DNA of 64,000 nt, from NCBI GenBank assembly GCA_946800325.1, contig OX326956.1:22418356-22482355 (forward strand). The letters run 5' to 3'. Within the stretch, counting starts at the first letter, position 1; every line of letters starts with the position of its first letter. The stretch comes from Luzula sylvatica (taxonomy: Eukaryota > Streptophyta > Magnoliopsida > Poales > Juncaceae). Below, piece by piece: positions 1-13,399 of this stretch. The notes beneath the pieces were generated by a model. That model was not told where the DNA came from, searched no databases, and worked only from the letters and a program-made list of their open reading frames with translations. The translations under genes and the position numbers were made by a program.

Positions 1-3000
1 AAATTGAGTATTTTTCTTATGTTACATTCCAATTTTAACATTTTAAAAAAAAAATATCATAATTGAATTTTTTGAAGGTGTTATACTTCTGTTTTTTCAT
101 TTTTCAGAATTTTTTGAAAAAAATGAAATTTATGTGTATTAGTCATCAATTACAGGGTATTTTGAGTACGACATGAAAATTGTGTATTTTTATTGTGTTA
201 CACTTCAATTTTAATTTTTTTTAAAAAATATCATAATTGAATTTTTTGAAGGTGTTAGACTTTTGTTTTTTTGCATTTTTCAGAAAATTTGGAAAAAATT
301 GAAATATGTGTATGTTAGTCTTCAATTACGGAGTATTTTGAGTACGACATGAAAATTCAGTATTTTGCTTGTATTACATTTCAATTTTAACATTTAAAAA
401 AAATATATAATAATTGAATTTTTTTAAGGTATTAGACTTCTGTTTTGTATTTATAAGAATTTTTAGAAAAATTTGAAACTTGTGCGAGGTAGTCTTCAAT
501 TACAGAGTATTTTGAGTACGACATGGAAATTGAGTATTTTTCTTGTGTTACACTTCAATTTTAACATTTTTTGAAAAAATATCATAATTGAATTTTTTGA
601 AGGTGTAAGACTTCTGTTTTTGCATTTTTCAGAAATTTTGGAAAAAATTGAAATTTGTGTATGTTAGTCTTCAATTATGGAGTATTTTGAGTACGACATG
701 AAATTTGAATATTTTGATCGTATTACATTTCAATTTTAACATTTTTTAAAAAATATCATAATTGAAATTTTTTGAAGGTGTTAGACTTCTGTTATTGCAT
801 TTTAATGAATCTTTTGAAAAAATTGAAACTTGTGTGTGTTAGTCTTCAATTATAGAGTATTTTGAGTACGGTGTGAAAATTGAGTATTTTGCTTTCGTTA
901 CACTTCAATTTTAACATTTTCAGAAAAGAATATCATAATTGACTTTTTTTTAAGGTGTTAGACTTCTGTATTTGCATTTTTCAGAATTTTTGGAAAAAAA
1001 TGAAATTTGTGTTTGTTAGTCTTCAATTACGGAATATTTTTAGTACGACGTGAAAATTGAGTATTTTGCTTGTATTACATTTCAATTTTAGCATATTTTT
1101 AAAAAATATCATAATTGAATTTTTTGAAGGAGTTACACTTCTGTTATTGCATTTTTAAGAATTTTTTAAAAAATTGAAACTTGTGTGTGTTAGTTTTTCA
1201 ATTACAGAGTATTTTTAGTACGTCACGAAAATTGAGTATTTTTATTTTGTTACACTTAAATTTCAACATTTTTTGAAAAAATATCGTGATAGAATTTTTC
1301 GAAGATGTTAGTCTTCAATTTTTGCATTTTTAAGAATTTTTTGAAAAAAATGAAATTTGTGTGTGTTAGTCCTCAATTACGGAGTATTTTGAGTACGACC
1401 TGAAAATTGAGTATTTATCTTGTGTTACACTCCAATTTTAACATTTTTTTAAAACATATCATGATTGAATTTTTTTAAGGTGTTATAATTCTGTTTTTGC
1501 ATTTTTCAGAATGTTTTGACAAAAATGCAATTTGTATGTATTAGTCCTCAATTACGGAGTATTTTTAGTATGACATGAAAATTGAGCATTTTTCTTGTGT
1601 TACACTTCAATTTTAACATTTTTTAAAAAATATATCTTAATTTAATTTTTTGAAGGTGATAGACTACTGTTTTAGCATTTTCCAGAAATTTTGGAAAAAA
1701 TTGAAATTTATGTATGTTAGTCTTCAATTACGGAGTATTTTCAGTACGACATGAAAATTGAGTATTTTGCTTGTATTACATTTCAATTTTAACATTTTAA
1801 AAAAAAATACAATAATTGAATTTTTCGAAGGTGTTAGACAAAATTTTTTGCATTTTTAAGAATTTTTTGAAAAAATTAAATTTGTGTGTGGTAGTCCTCA
1901 ATTACGGAGTATTTTGAGTACAACATGAAATTTGAGTATTTTTATTGTGTTACACTTCAATTTTAACATTTTTTAAAAAAATATCATAATTGAATTTTTT
2001 GAAGGTGTTAGACTTTTGTTTTTGTATTTTTCAGAAATTGAAATTTGTATGTATTAGTCCTCAATTAGGGAGTATTTTGAGTACGACACGAAAATTGAGT
2101 ATTTTTCTTTTGTTACACTTCAATTTCTTCATTTTTTGAAAAAATATCGTAATTGAATTTTTCGAAGGTGTTAGACTTCAATTTTTGCATTTTGAAGAAT
2201 CTTTTGAAAAAAAATAAATTTGTGTGTGTTAGTCTTCAAATACGGAGCATTTTGAGTACGACTTGAAAATTGAGTATTTTGCTTGTATTACATTTCAATT
2301 TTAACATATTTTTAAAAAATATCATAATTGAATATTTTGAAGGTGTTACACTTCTGTTATTGCATTTTTGAGAATTTTTTGAAAAAATTGAAACACGTGT
2401 GTGTTAGTCTTCAATTATAGAGTATTTATAGTGCGACGTGAAAATTGAGTATTTTTCTTTTGTTACAAATAAATTTCAACATTTTTTTAAAAAATAACGT
2501 GATGAATTTTTCGAAGATGTTACACTTCAATTTTTGCATTTTCAAGAATTTTTTGAAACAAATGAAATTTGTGTGTGTTAGTCCTCAATTACGGAGTATT
2601 TTGAGTACGACATGAAAATTGAGTATTTTTCTTATGTTACATTCCATTTTTAACATTTGAAAAAAAATATCATAATTGAATTTTTTGAAGGCGTTATACT
2701 TCTGTTTTTGCATTTTTCAGAATATTTTGAAAAAATGAAATTTTTGTGTATTAGTCCTTAATTATGGAGTATTTTGAGTACGACATGAAAATTGAGTATT
2801 TTTATTGTGTTACACTTCAATTTTAACATTTTTTTATAAAATATCATAATTGAATTTTTTGAAGGTGTTGGACTTTTGTTTTTTTTGCATTTTTCAGAAA
2901 ATTTAGAAAAAATTGAAATATATGTATTTTAGTCTTCAATTACGGAGTATTTTGAGTACGACATGAAAATTGAGTATTTTTCTTATGTTACATTCCAATT

Positions 3001-5230
3001 TTAACATTTTTTAAAAAAATATCATAATTGAATTTTTTGAGGGTGTTATACTTCTGTTTTTCCATTTTTCAGAATAATTTGAAAAAAATTAAATTTGTGT
3101 GTATTAGTCCTCAATTACGGAGTATTTTGAATACGACATTAAAATTGAGTTTTTTTATTGTGTTACACTTCAATTTTAACATTTTTTTAAAAAATATCAT
3201 AATTGAATTTTTTGCAGGTGCTAGACTTTTGTTTTTTTGCATTTTTCATAAATTTTGGAAAAAATTAATATTTGTGTATGTTAGTCTTCAATTACGGAGT
3301 ATTTTGAGTACGACATGAAAATTCTGTATTTTGCTTGTATTACATTTCAATTTTAGCATTTTAAAAAAAAATATAATAATTGAATTTTTTGATGGTGTTA
3401 GACTTCTGTTTTTGCATTTATATATTTTCTTTGAAAAAATTGAAACTTGTGTGTGTTAGTCTTGAATTATAGAGTATTTTGAGTACGGCATGGAAATTGT
3501 GTATTTTGCTTGTGTTACACTTCAATTTTAACATTTTATGGAAAAATATCATAATTGAATTTTTTGAAGGTGTTAGACTTCTGTTTTTGCATTTTTCAGA
3601 ATTTTTGGAAAATATTTAAATTTGTGTATGTTAGTCTTTAATTACGGAGTATTTTGAGAACGACATGAAAATTGAGCATTTTGCTTGTATTACATTTCAA
3701 TTTTAACATATTTTTAAAAAAATATCATAATTGAATTTTTTAAAGGTGTTGCACTTCTGTTATTGCATTTTTAAGAATTTTTTGAAAAAAATGGAACTTG
3801 TGTGTTTTAGTCTTCAATTACAGAGTATTTTTAGTACGACACGAAAATTGAGTATTTTTCTTTTGTTACACTTAAATTTCAACATTTTTTGAAAAAATAT
3901 CGTGATTGAATTTTTTGAAGATGTTAGATTTTAATTTTTGCATTTTTAAGAATTTTATGAAAAAAATGAAATTTGTGTGTGTTTGTCCTCAATTACGGAG
4001 TATTTTTAGTACAACATGAAAATTGAGTATTTTACTTGTGTTACACTCCAATTTTAACATTTTTTTTAAAAATATCATAATTGAATTTTTCGAAGGTGTT
4101 AAACTTTTGATTTTTTGCATTTTTCAGAAATTTTGGAAAAAATGGAAATATGTGTATTTTAGTCTTCAATTACGAAGTATTTTGAGTACGACATGAAAAT
4201 TGCGTATTTTTCTTATGTTACATTCCAATTTTAACATTTTTTAAAAAATATCATAATTGAATTTTTTGAAGGTGTTATACTTCTGTTTTTCCATTTTTCA
4301 GAATATTTTGAAAAAAATAAAATTTTTGTTTATTAGTCCTCAATTACGAAGTATTTTGAATACTGCATTCAAATTGAATATTTTCATTGTGTTACACTTC
4401 AATTTTAACATTTTTTTCAAAAATAACATAATTGAATTTTTTGCAGGTGTTAGACTTTTGTTTTTTTGCATTTTTCAGAAATTTTGGAAACAATTGAAAT
4501 TTGTGTATGTTAGTCTTCAATTATGGAGTATTTTGAGTACGACATGAACATTTAGTATTTTGCTTGTATTACATTTCAATTTTAGCATTTTAAAAAAAAA
4601 TATAATAATTGAATTTTTTGAAGGTGTCAGACTTCTGCTTTTGCATTTCTAAATTTGTTTGAAAAAATTGAAACTTGTGCGTCTTAGTCTTTAATTATAG
4701 AGTATTTTGCTTGTGTTACACTTCAATTTTAACATTTTCTAAAAAATATCATAATTGAATTTTTTGAAGGTGTTAGACTTCTGTTTTTGCATTTTTTAGA
4801 ATTTTTGGAAAATATTGAAATTTGTGAATGTTAGTCTTCAATTATGGAGTATTTTGAGTACGACATGAAAATTGAGTATTTTGCTTGTATTACATTTCAA
4901 TTTTAACATATTTTTAAAAAATATCATAATGAATTTATGGAAGTTGTTACACTTCTGTTATTGCATTTTTAATAATTTTTTGAAAAAATTGAAACTTGTG
5001 TGTGTTAGTCTTCAATTACAGAGTATTTTGAGTACGACATGGAAATTGAGTATTTTGCTTGTGTTACACTCCAATTTTAACATTTTTTTAAAAAATATCA
5101 TGATTGAATTTTTCGAATGTGTTAGACTTTTGTTTTTTTGCATTTGTCAGAAAGTTTTGAAAAAATTGAAATTTGTGTATGTTAGTCTTCAATTATGGAG
5201 TATTTTGAGTACGACATGAAAATTCCGTGT
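1..5230 (+). repeat. Divergent monomer block (left end)
   Basis: About 30 monomers that differ from each other more than those further right, with frequent small indels and no clean long-period repeat. A loose higher order is visible: the variant GTTATACTTCTG (or GTTATAATTCTG) starts at 80, 1482, 2693, 3045 and 4274, spacings of 1402, 1211, 352 and 1229, that is about 8, 7, 2 and 7 monomers. Marker-class monomers with AAATTTCAACATT lie near 1255, 2470 and 3870. This is the pattern of an old, poorly homogenised part of an array. Confidence 0.85.
4691..4715 (+). repeat. 27 bp deletion inside subunit C
   Basis: Here GAGTATTTT runs directly into GCTTGTGTTAC, so the segment that normally follows the first GAGTATTTT, including GAGTACGAC, is missing. 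Subunit C normally holds GAGTATTTT twice, 27 bases apart; loss between the two copies by slippage or short-repeat recombination explains the junction exactly. Confidence 0.85.
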
Positions 5231-7000
5231 TTTGCTTGTATTACATTTCAATTTTAACATTTTAAAAAAAATATATTAATTGAATTTTTTGAAGGTGTTA
5301 GACTTCTGGTTTTTCATTTAAAAAAAAAATTCAAGAAAATTGAAACTTGTGCGTGTTAGTCTTCAATTACAATGTATTTTGAGTACGACATGAAAATTGA
5401 GTATTTTGCTTGTGTTACACTTCAATTTTAACATTTTTTGAAAAAATATCTTAATTGAATTTTTTGAAAGTGTTAGACTGCTGTTTTTGCATTTTTCCGA
5501 ATTTTTTGGAAAAAACTGAAATTTGTGTATGTTAGTCTTCAATTACGGAGTATTTTGAGTAACCACATGAAAATTGAGTATTTTGATTGTATTGCATTTC
5601 AATTTTAACATTTTTTTAAAAAATATCATAATTGAATTTTTTTGAAGGTGTTAGACTTCTGTTATTGCATTTTTAAGAATTTTTTGAAAAAATTGGAAGT
5701 TGTGTGTGTTAGTCTTCAATTACAGAGTATTTTGAGTACGACATGGAAATTGAGTATTTTGCTTCTGTTACACTTCAATTTTAACATTTTCTGAAAAAAT
5801 ATCATAATTGAATTTTTTGAATGTGTTAGACTTCTGTTTTTGCATTTTTCAGAATATTTTGAAAAAAATAAAATTTGTGTGTATTAGTCTTCAATTACTG
5901 AGTATTTCAAGTACGACATGAAAATTGAGTATTTTTTTGTCTTACACTTCAATTTTAAGATTTTTTGAAAAAAATATCCTAATTGAATTTTTTTTAAGGT
6001 GTTAGACTTTTGTTTTTGCATTTATAAAAAAAAATTGAAAAAATTGAAACTTGTGCGTGTTAGTCTTCAATTACAGAGTATTTTGAGTACGACATGAAAA
6101 TTGAGTATTTTTCTTGTGTTACACTTCAATTTTAACATTTTTAAAAAAAATATCATAATTGAATTTTTTGAAGGTGTTAGACTTCCTTTTTTTTTATTTT
6201 TCTGAATTTTTGGAAAAAATTGAAATTTGTTTATGTTAGTCTTCAATTACGGAGTATTTTGAGTGACGACATGAAAAATGAGTATTTTGATTGTATTACA
6301 TTTCAATTTTAACATTTTTTTAAAAATATCATAATTGAATTTTTTTGAAGGTGTTAGACTTTTGTTATTGCATTTTTAAGAATTTTTTGAAAAAATTGAA
6401 ACTTGTATGTGTTAGTCTTCAATTACAGAGTATTTTGAGTACGACAAGGAAATTGAGTATTTTTCTTTTGTGACACTTCAATTTTGACATTTTCTGAAAA
6501 AATATCATAATTGAATTTTTCGAAGGAGTTAGACTTCAATTTTTGCATTTTTAAAATTTTTTTTAAAAAAATGAAATTTATGTGTGCTAGTCTTCAATTA
6601 CGCAGTATTTTGAGTATGTCTTGAAAATTGAGTATTTTGCTTGTATTATATTTCAACTTTAACACATTTTTAAAAAATGTCATAATTGAAGTTTTTCAAA
6701 GGTGTTACACTTTTGTTTTTGCATATTTAAGAATTTTTTGAAAAAAATGAAACTTTTGTGTGCTAGTCTTCAATTACAGAGTATTTTTAGTATGACACGA
6801 AAATTGAGTATTTTTCTTTTGTTACACTTAAATTTCAACATTTTTTGAAAAAATGTCTTGATTGAATTTCTCGAAGATGTTAGACTTCAATTTTTGAATT
6901 TTTAAGAATTTTTTGAAAAAAATGAAATTTGTGTGTGTTTGTCCTCAATTACGGAGTATTTTGAGTACGACATGAAAATTGAGTATTTTGCTTGTGTTAC

Positions 7001-9269
7001 ACTCCAATTTTGACATTTTAAAAAAAAATATCATAATTGAATTTTTTGAAGGTGTTAGACTTTTGTTTTATTACATTTTTCAGAAATTTTGGAAAAAATT
7101 GAAATTTGTGTATGTTAGTCTTCAATTATGGAGTATTTTGAGTACGACATGAAAATTCCGTATTTTGCTTGTTTTACGTTTCAATTTTAACATTTCAAAA
7201 AAAAAAAAAATTGAATTTTTTGAAGGTGTTAGACTTCTGTTTTTGCATTTATAAAAAAAATTTGAAAAAATTGAAACTTGTGTGTCTTAGTCTTCAATTA
7301 AATAGTATTTTGAGTACGACATGAAAATTGAGTATTTTGCTTGTGTTACACTTCAATTTTAACATTTTTTGAAAAAATATCATAATTGAATTTTTTGAAG
7401 GTGTTAGACTTCTGTTTTTGCATTTTTCAGAATTTTTGAAAAAAATTGAAATTTGTGTATGTTAGACTTCAATTACGAAGTATTTTGACTACGACATGAA
7501 TAGTGAGTATTTTGATTGTATTACATTTAAATTTTTACATTTTTTAAAAAAAATATCATAATTGAAATTTTTTGAAGGTGTTAGACTTCAGTTATTGCAT
7601 TTTTAAGAATTTTTTGAAAAAATTGAAACTTGTGTGTGTTAGTCTTCAATTACAGAGTATTTTAAGTACGACATGGAAATTGAGTATTTTGATTGTGTTA
7701 CACTTCAATTTTAATATTTTCTGAAAAAATATCATAATTGAATTTTTTCAAGGTGTTAGACTTCTGTTTTTGCATTTTTCTGAATTTTTGGAAAAAATTG
7801 AAATTTGTGTATGTTAGTCTTCAATTACGGAGTATTTTGAGTAACGACACGAAAATTGAGTATTTTGATTGTATTACATTTCAATTAAAAAATATCATAA
7901 TTGAATTTTTTTGAAGGTGTTAGACTTCTGTTATTGCATTTTTAAGAATTTTTTGAAAAAATTGAAACTTGTGTGTGTTAGTCTTCAATTACAGAGTATT
8001 TTGAGTACGACATGGAAATTGAGTATTTTGCTTGTGTTACACTTCAATTTTAACATTTTCTGAAAAAATATCATATTTGAATTTTATTAAGGTGTTAGAC
8101 TTCTGTTTTTGCATTTTTCAGAGTATTTTGAAAAAAATGAAATTTGTGAGTATTAGTCTTCAATTACAGAGTATTTCGAGGATGACATGAAAATTGAGTA
8201 TTTTTTGTGTTACACTTCAATTTTAAGATTTTTTGAAAAAAATATCCTAATTGAATTTTTTTTAAGGTGTTAGGCTTTTGTTTTTGCATTTATAAAAAAA
8301 AATTGAAAAAATTGAAACTTGTGCGTGTTAGTCTTCAATTACAGAGTATTTTGAGTACGGCATGAAAATTGAGTATTTTGCTTGTGTTACACTTCAATTT
8401 TAGCATTTTTTGAAAAAATATCATAATTGAATTTTTTGAAGGTGTTGGACTTCTGTTTTTGTATTTTTCAGAATTATTGGAAAAAATTGAAATTTGTTTA
8501 TGTTAGTCTTCAATTACGGAGTATTTTGAGAAACGACATGAAAAATGAGTATTTTTATTGTATTACATTTCAATTTTAACATTTTTTTAAAAAATATCAC
8601 AATTGAATTTTTTTTGAAGGTGTTAGACTTTTGTTATTGCATTTTTAAGAATTTTTTGAAAAAATTGAAACTTGTGTGTGTTAGTCTTCAATTACAGAGT
8701 ATTTTGAGTACGACATGGAAATTGATTATTTTGCTTGTGTTACACATCAATTTTAACATTTTCTGAAAAAATATCATAATTGAATTTTTCGAAGGAGTTA
8801 GACATCAATTTTTGCATTTTGAAGAATTTTTTGAAAAAAATGAAATTTATGTGTGTTAGTCTTCAATTACGGAGTATTTTGAGTACGTCTTGAAAATTGA
8901 GTATTTTGCTTGTATTACATTTCAATTTTAACACATTTTTAAAAAATATCATAATTGAATTTTTTTAAAGGTGTTACACTTTTGTTATTGCATATTTAAG
9001 AATTTTTTGAAAAAAATGAAACTTGGGTGTGTTAGTCTTCAATTACAGAGTATTTTTAGTACGACACGAAAATTGAGTATTTTTCTTTTGTTACACTTAA
9101 ATTTCAACATTTTTTGAAAAAATGTCTTGATTGAATTTTTCGAAGATGTTAGACTTCAATTTTTGCATTTTTAAGAATTTTTTGAAAAAAATGAAATTTG
9201 TGTGTGTTTGTCCTCAATTACGGAGTATTTTGAGTACGACATGAAAATTGAGTATTTTGCTTGTGTTAC
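7001..9269 (+). repeat. HOR-I complete copy 1
   Basis: Thirteen monomers counted from ACTCCAATTTT to its next occurrence. It includes a short monomer near 7880 and a marker-class monomer near 9040-9210. Confidence 0.85.
7861..7910 (+). repeat. Monomer with ~16 bp deletion in subunit A
   Basis: CATTTCAATT runs directly into AAAAAATATCATAATTG, lacking the usual TTTAACATTTTTT stretch. The same junction lies one HOR-I period later near 10140-10175, so the deletion predates amplification of the 2268 bp unit. Confidence 0.85.
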
Positions 9270-11537
9270 ACTCCAATTTTAACATTTTTTTAAAAAATAT
9301 CATAATTGAATTTTTCGAAGGTGTATGACTTTTGTTTTTTTGCATTTTTCAGAAATTTTGGAAAAAATTGAAATTTGTGTATGTTAGTCTTCAATTATGG
9401 AGTATTTTGAGTACGACATGAAAATTCCGTATTTTGCTTGTATTACATTTCAATTTTAACAATTCAAAAAAAAAAAATAATTGAATTTTTTGAAGGTGTT
9501 AGACTTCTGTTTTTACATTTATAAAAAAAATTTGAAAAAATTGAAACTTGTGTGTGTTAGTCTTCAATTACATAGTATTTTGAGTACGACATGAAAATTG
9601 AGTATTTTGCTTGTGTTACACTTCAATTTTAACATTTTTTGAAAAAATATCATAATTGAATTTTTTGATGGTGTTAGACTTCTGTTTTTGCATTTTTCAG
9701 AATATTTGGAAAAAATTGAAATTTGTGTATGTTAGACTTCAATTACGAAGTATTTTGACTACGACATGAAAATTGAGTATTTTGATTGTATTACATTTAA
9801 ATTTTAACATTTTTTAAAAAAAATATCATAATTGAAATTTTTTGAAGGTGTTAGACTTCAGTTATTGCATTTTTAAGAATTTTTTGAAAAAATTGAAACT
9901 TGCGTGTGTTAGTCTTAAATTACAGAGTATTTTGAGTACGTCATGGAAATTGAGTATTTTGATTGTGTTACACTTCAATTTTAATATTTTCTGAAAAAAT
10001 ATCATAATTGAATTTTTTCAAGGTGTTAGACTTCTGTTTTTGCATTTTTCTGAATTTTTGGAAAAAATTGAAATTTGTGTATGTTAGTCTTCAATTACGG
10101 AGTATTTTGAGTAGCGACATGAAAGTTGAGTATTTTGATTGTACTACATTTCAATTAAAAAATATCATAATTGAATTTTTTTGAAGGTGTTAGACTTCTG
10201 TTATTGCATTTTTAAGAATTTTTTGAAAAAATTGAAACTTGTGTGTGTTAGTCTTCAATTACAGAGTATTTTGAGTACGACATGGAAATTGAGTATTTTG
10301 CTTGTGTTACACTTCAATTTTAACATTTTCTGAAAAAATATCATATTTGAATTTTATGAAGGTGTTAGACTTCTGTTTTTGCATTTTTCAGAGTATTTTG
10401 AAAAAAATGAAATTTGTGAGTATTAGTCTTCAATTACAGAGTATTTCGAGTACGACATGAAAATTGATTATTTTTTGTGTTACACTTCATTTTTAAGATT
10501 TTTTGAAAAAAACTCCTAATTGAATTTTTTTAAGGTGTTAGGCTTTTGTTTTTGCATTTATAAAAAAAAATTGAAAAAATTGAAACTTGTGCGTGTTAGT
10601 CTTCAATTACAGAGTATTTTGAGTACGGCATGAAAATTGAGTATTTTGCTTGTGTTACACTTCAATTTGAGCATTTTTTGAAAAAATATCATAATTGAAT
10701 TTTTTGAAGGTGTTGGACTTCTGTTTTTGTATTTTTTAGAATTATTGGAAAAAATTGAAATTTGTTTATGTTAGTCTTCAATTACGGAGTATTTTGAGTA
10801 ACGACATGAAAAATGAGTACTTTTATTGTATTACATTTCAATTTTAACATTTTTTTAAAAAATATCATAATTGAATTTTTTTTGAAGGTGTTAGACTTTT
10901 GTTATTGCATTTTTAAGAATTTTTTGAAAAAATTGAAACTTGTGTGTGTTAGTCTTCAATTACAGAGTATTTTGAGTACGACATGGAAATTGATTATTTT
11001 GCTTGTGTTACACATCAATTTTAACATTTTCTGAAAAAATGTCATAATTGAATTTTTCGAAGGAGTTAGACTTCAATTTTTGCATTTTTAAGAATTTTTT
11101 GAAAAAAATGAAATTTATGTGTGCTAGTCTTCAATTACGGAGTATTTTGAGTACGTCTTGAAAATTGAGTATTTTGCTTGTATTACATTTCAATTTTAAC
11201 ACATTTTTAAAAAATATCATAATTGAATTTTTTTAAAGGTGTTACACTTTTGTTATTGCATATTTAAGAATTTTTTGAAAAAAATGAAACTTGGGTGTGT
11301 TAGTCTTCAATTACAGAGTATTTTTAGTACGACACGAAAATTGAGTATTTTTCTTTTGTTACACTTAAATTTCAACATTTTTTGAAAAAATGTCTTGATT
11401 GAATTTTTCGAAGATGTTAGACTTCAATTTTTGCATTTTTAAGAATTTTTTGAAAAAAATGAAATTTGTGTGTGTTTGTCCTCAATTACGGAGTATTTTG
11501 AGTACGACATGAAAATTGAGTATTTTGCTTGTGTTAC
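9270..11537 (+). repeat. HOR-I complete copy 2
   Basis: Thirteen monomers, very like the preceding copy, sharing its private indels such as the short monomer (near 10150) and the TTTATAAAAAAAA variant. Scattered substitutions separate the two. Confidence 0.85.
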
Positions 11538-12639
11538 ACTCCAATTTTAACATTTTTTTAAAAAATATCATAATTGAATTTTTCGAAGGTGTATGACTTT
11601 TGTTTTTTTGCATTTTTCAGAAATTTTGGAAACAATTGAAATTTGTGTATGTTAGTCTTCAATTATGGAGTATTTTGAGTACGACATGAAAATTCCGTAT
11701 TTTGCTTGTATTACATTTCAATTTTAACATTTCAAAAAAAAAAATAATTGAATTTTTTGAAGGTGTTAGACTTCTGTTTTTACATTTATAAAAAAAATTT
11801 GAAAAAATTGAAACTTGTGTTTGTTAGTCTTCAATTACATAGTATTTTGAGTACGACTTGAAAATTGAGTATTTTGCTTGTGTTACACTTCAATTTTAAC
11901 ATTTTTTGAAAAAATATCATAATTGAATTTTTTGATGGTGTTAGACTTCTGTTTTTGCATTTTTCAGAATATTTGGAAAAAATTGAAATTTGTGTATGTT
12001 AGACTTCAATTACGAAGTATTTCGACTACGACATGAAAATTGAGTATTTTGATTGTATTACATTTAAATTTTAACATTTTTTTAAAAAAATATCATAATT
12101 GAAATTTTTTGAAGGTGTTAGACTTCTGTTATTGCATTTTTAAGAATTTTTTGAAAAAATTGAAACTTGTGTGTGTTAGTCTTCAATTACAGAGTATTTT
12201 GAGTACGACATGGAAATTGATTATTTTGCTTGTGTTACACTTCAATTTTAACATTTTCTGAAAAAATATCATAATTGAATTTTTTGAAGGTGTTAGACTT
12301 CTGTTTTTGCATTTTTCAGAATATTTTGAAAAAAATGAAATTTGTGTGTATTAGTCTTCAATTACAGAGTATTTCGAGTATGACATGAAAATTGAGTATT
12401 TTTTTGTGTTACACTTCAATTTTAAGATTTTTGAAAAAAATATCCTAATTGAATTTTTTTTAAGGTGTTGGACATTTGTTTTTGCATTTATAAAAAAAAA
12501 TTGAAAAAATTGAAACTTGTGCGTGTTAGTCTTCAATTACAGAGTATTTTGAGTACGGCATGAAAATTGAGTATTTTGCTTGTGTTACACTTCAATTTTA
12601 ATATTTTTTGAAAAAAATATCATATTTGAATTTTTTGAA

Positions 12640-12990
12640 GGTGTTAGACTTCTGGTTTTGCATTTTTCAGAAATTTTGGAAAAAATTGAAATTTGTGCAT
12701 GTTAGTCTTCAATTACGGAGTATTTTGAGTACGACATGAAAATTGAGTATTTTGCTTGTATTATATTTTAATTTTAACATTTATTTAAAAATATGATAAT
12801 TGAAATTTTCGAAGGTGTTAGACTTCAATTTTTGCATTTTTAAGAATTTGTTGAAAAAAATGAAATTTTTGTGTGTTAGTCCTCAGTTATGGAGTATTTT
12901 AAGTACGGCATGAAAATTGAGTATTTTTATTGTGTTACACATCAATTTTAACATTTTAAAAAAAAAAATATCATAATTGAATTTTTTGAA
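12640..12990 (+). repeat. Two-monomer (351 bp) duplication, copy 1
   Basis: Carries the variants TTGTATTATATTTTAATT, ATTTATTTAAAAATATGA and GTCCTCAGTTA, which recur exactly 351 bases downstream (TTATAT at 12761 and 13112). Edges are approximate. Confidence 0.85.
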
Positions 12991-13341
12991 GGTGTTAGAC
13001 TTCTGTTTTTGCATTATTCAGAAATGTTGGAAAAAATTGAAATTTGTGCATGTTAGTCTTCAATTACGGAGTATTTTGAGTACGACATGAAAATTGAGTA
13101 TTTTGCTTGTATTATATTTTAATTTTAACATTTATTTAAAAATATGATAATTGAAATTTTCGAAGGTGTTAGACTTCAATTTTTGCATTTTTAAGAATTT
13201 GTTGAAAAAAATGAAATTTGTGTGTGTTAGTCCTCAGTTACGGAGTATTTTAAGTACGGCATGAAAATTGAGTATTTTTATTGTGTTACACTTCAATTTT
13301 AACATTTTAAAAAAAAAATATCATAATTGAATTTTTTGAAG
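12991..13341 (+). repeat. Two-monomer (351 bp) duplication, copy 2
   Basis: Second copy of the dimer, differing at a few bases, for example CAGTTACGG against CAGTTATGG and ACACTTC against ACACATC. A duplication of exactly two monomers fits the alpha/beta alternation seen elsewhere. Confidence 0.85.
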
Positions 13342-13399
13342 GTGTTAGACTTCTGTTTTTGCATTTTTCAGAAATTTTGGAAAAAATTGAAATTTGTGT

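Larger units (their letters stand above)
5231..12560 (+). repeat. HOR-I region: 13-monomer unit, ~2268 bp
   Basis: Private variants recur at about 2268 bases. TTACACTCCAATTTT has its ACTCC at 7001, 9270 and 11538. An extra-base variant (GAGTAACGAC or similar) lies near 5551, 7840 and 10109, and a second near 6261, 8528 and 10797. A CATTTATAAAAAAAA variant lies near 6019, 8287 and 10555. Between two copies I count 13 monomers that alternate beta, alpha for twelve positions and then one marker monomer with CACGAAAATTGAG and CTTTTGTTACACTTAAATTT. The last copy is cut short: the TATAAAAA variant then appears 1932 bases later (near 12487), an 11-monomer step. Confidence 0.88.

Noticed and set aside
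3028..5219. Open frames of 96-115 codons on the + strand
   Set aside because: Their translations are rich in F, I, L and N and consist of the same ~58-residue block repeated once per monomer. They follow the satellite period, have no domain, and relate to each other exactly as the DNA repeats do. By-products of a stop-poor AT-rich repeat, not genes.
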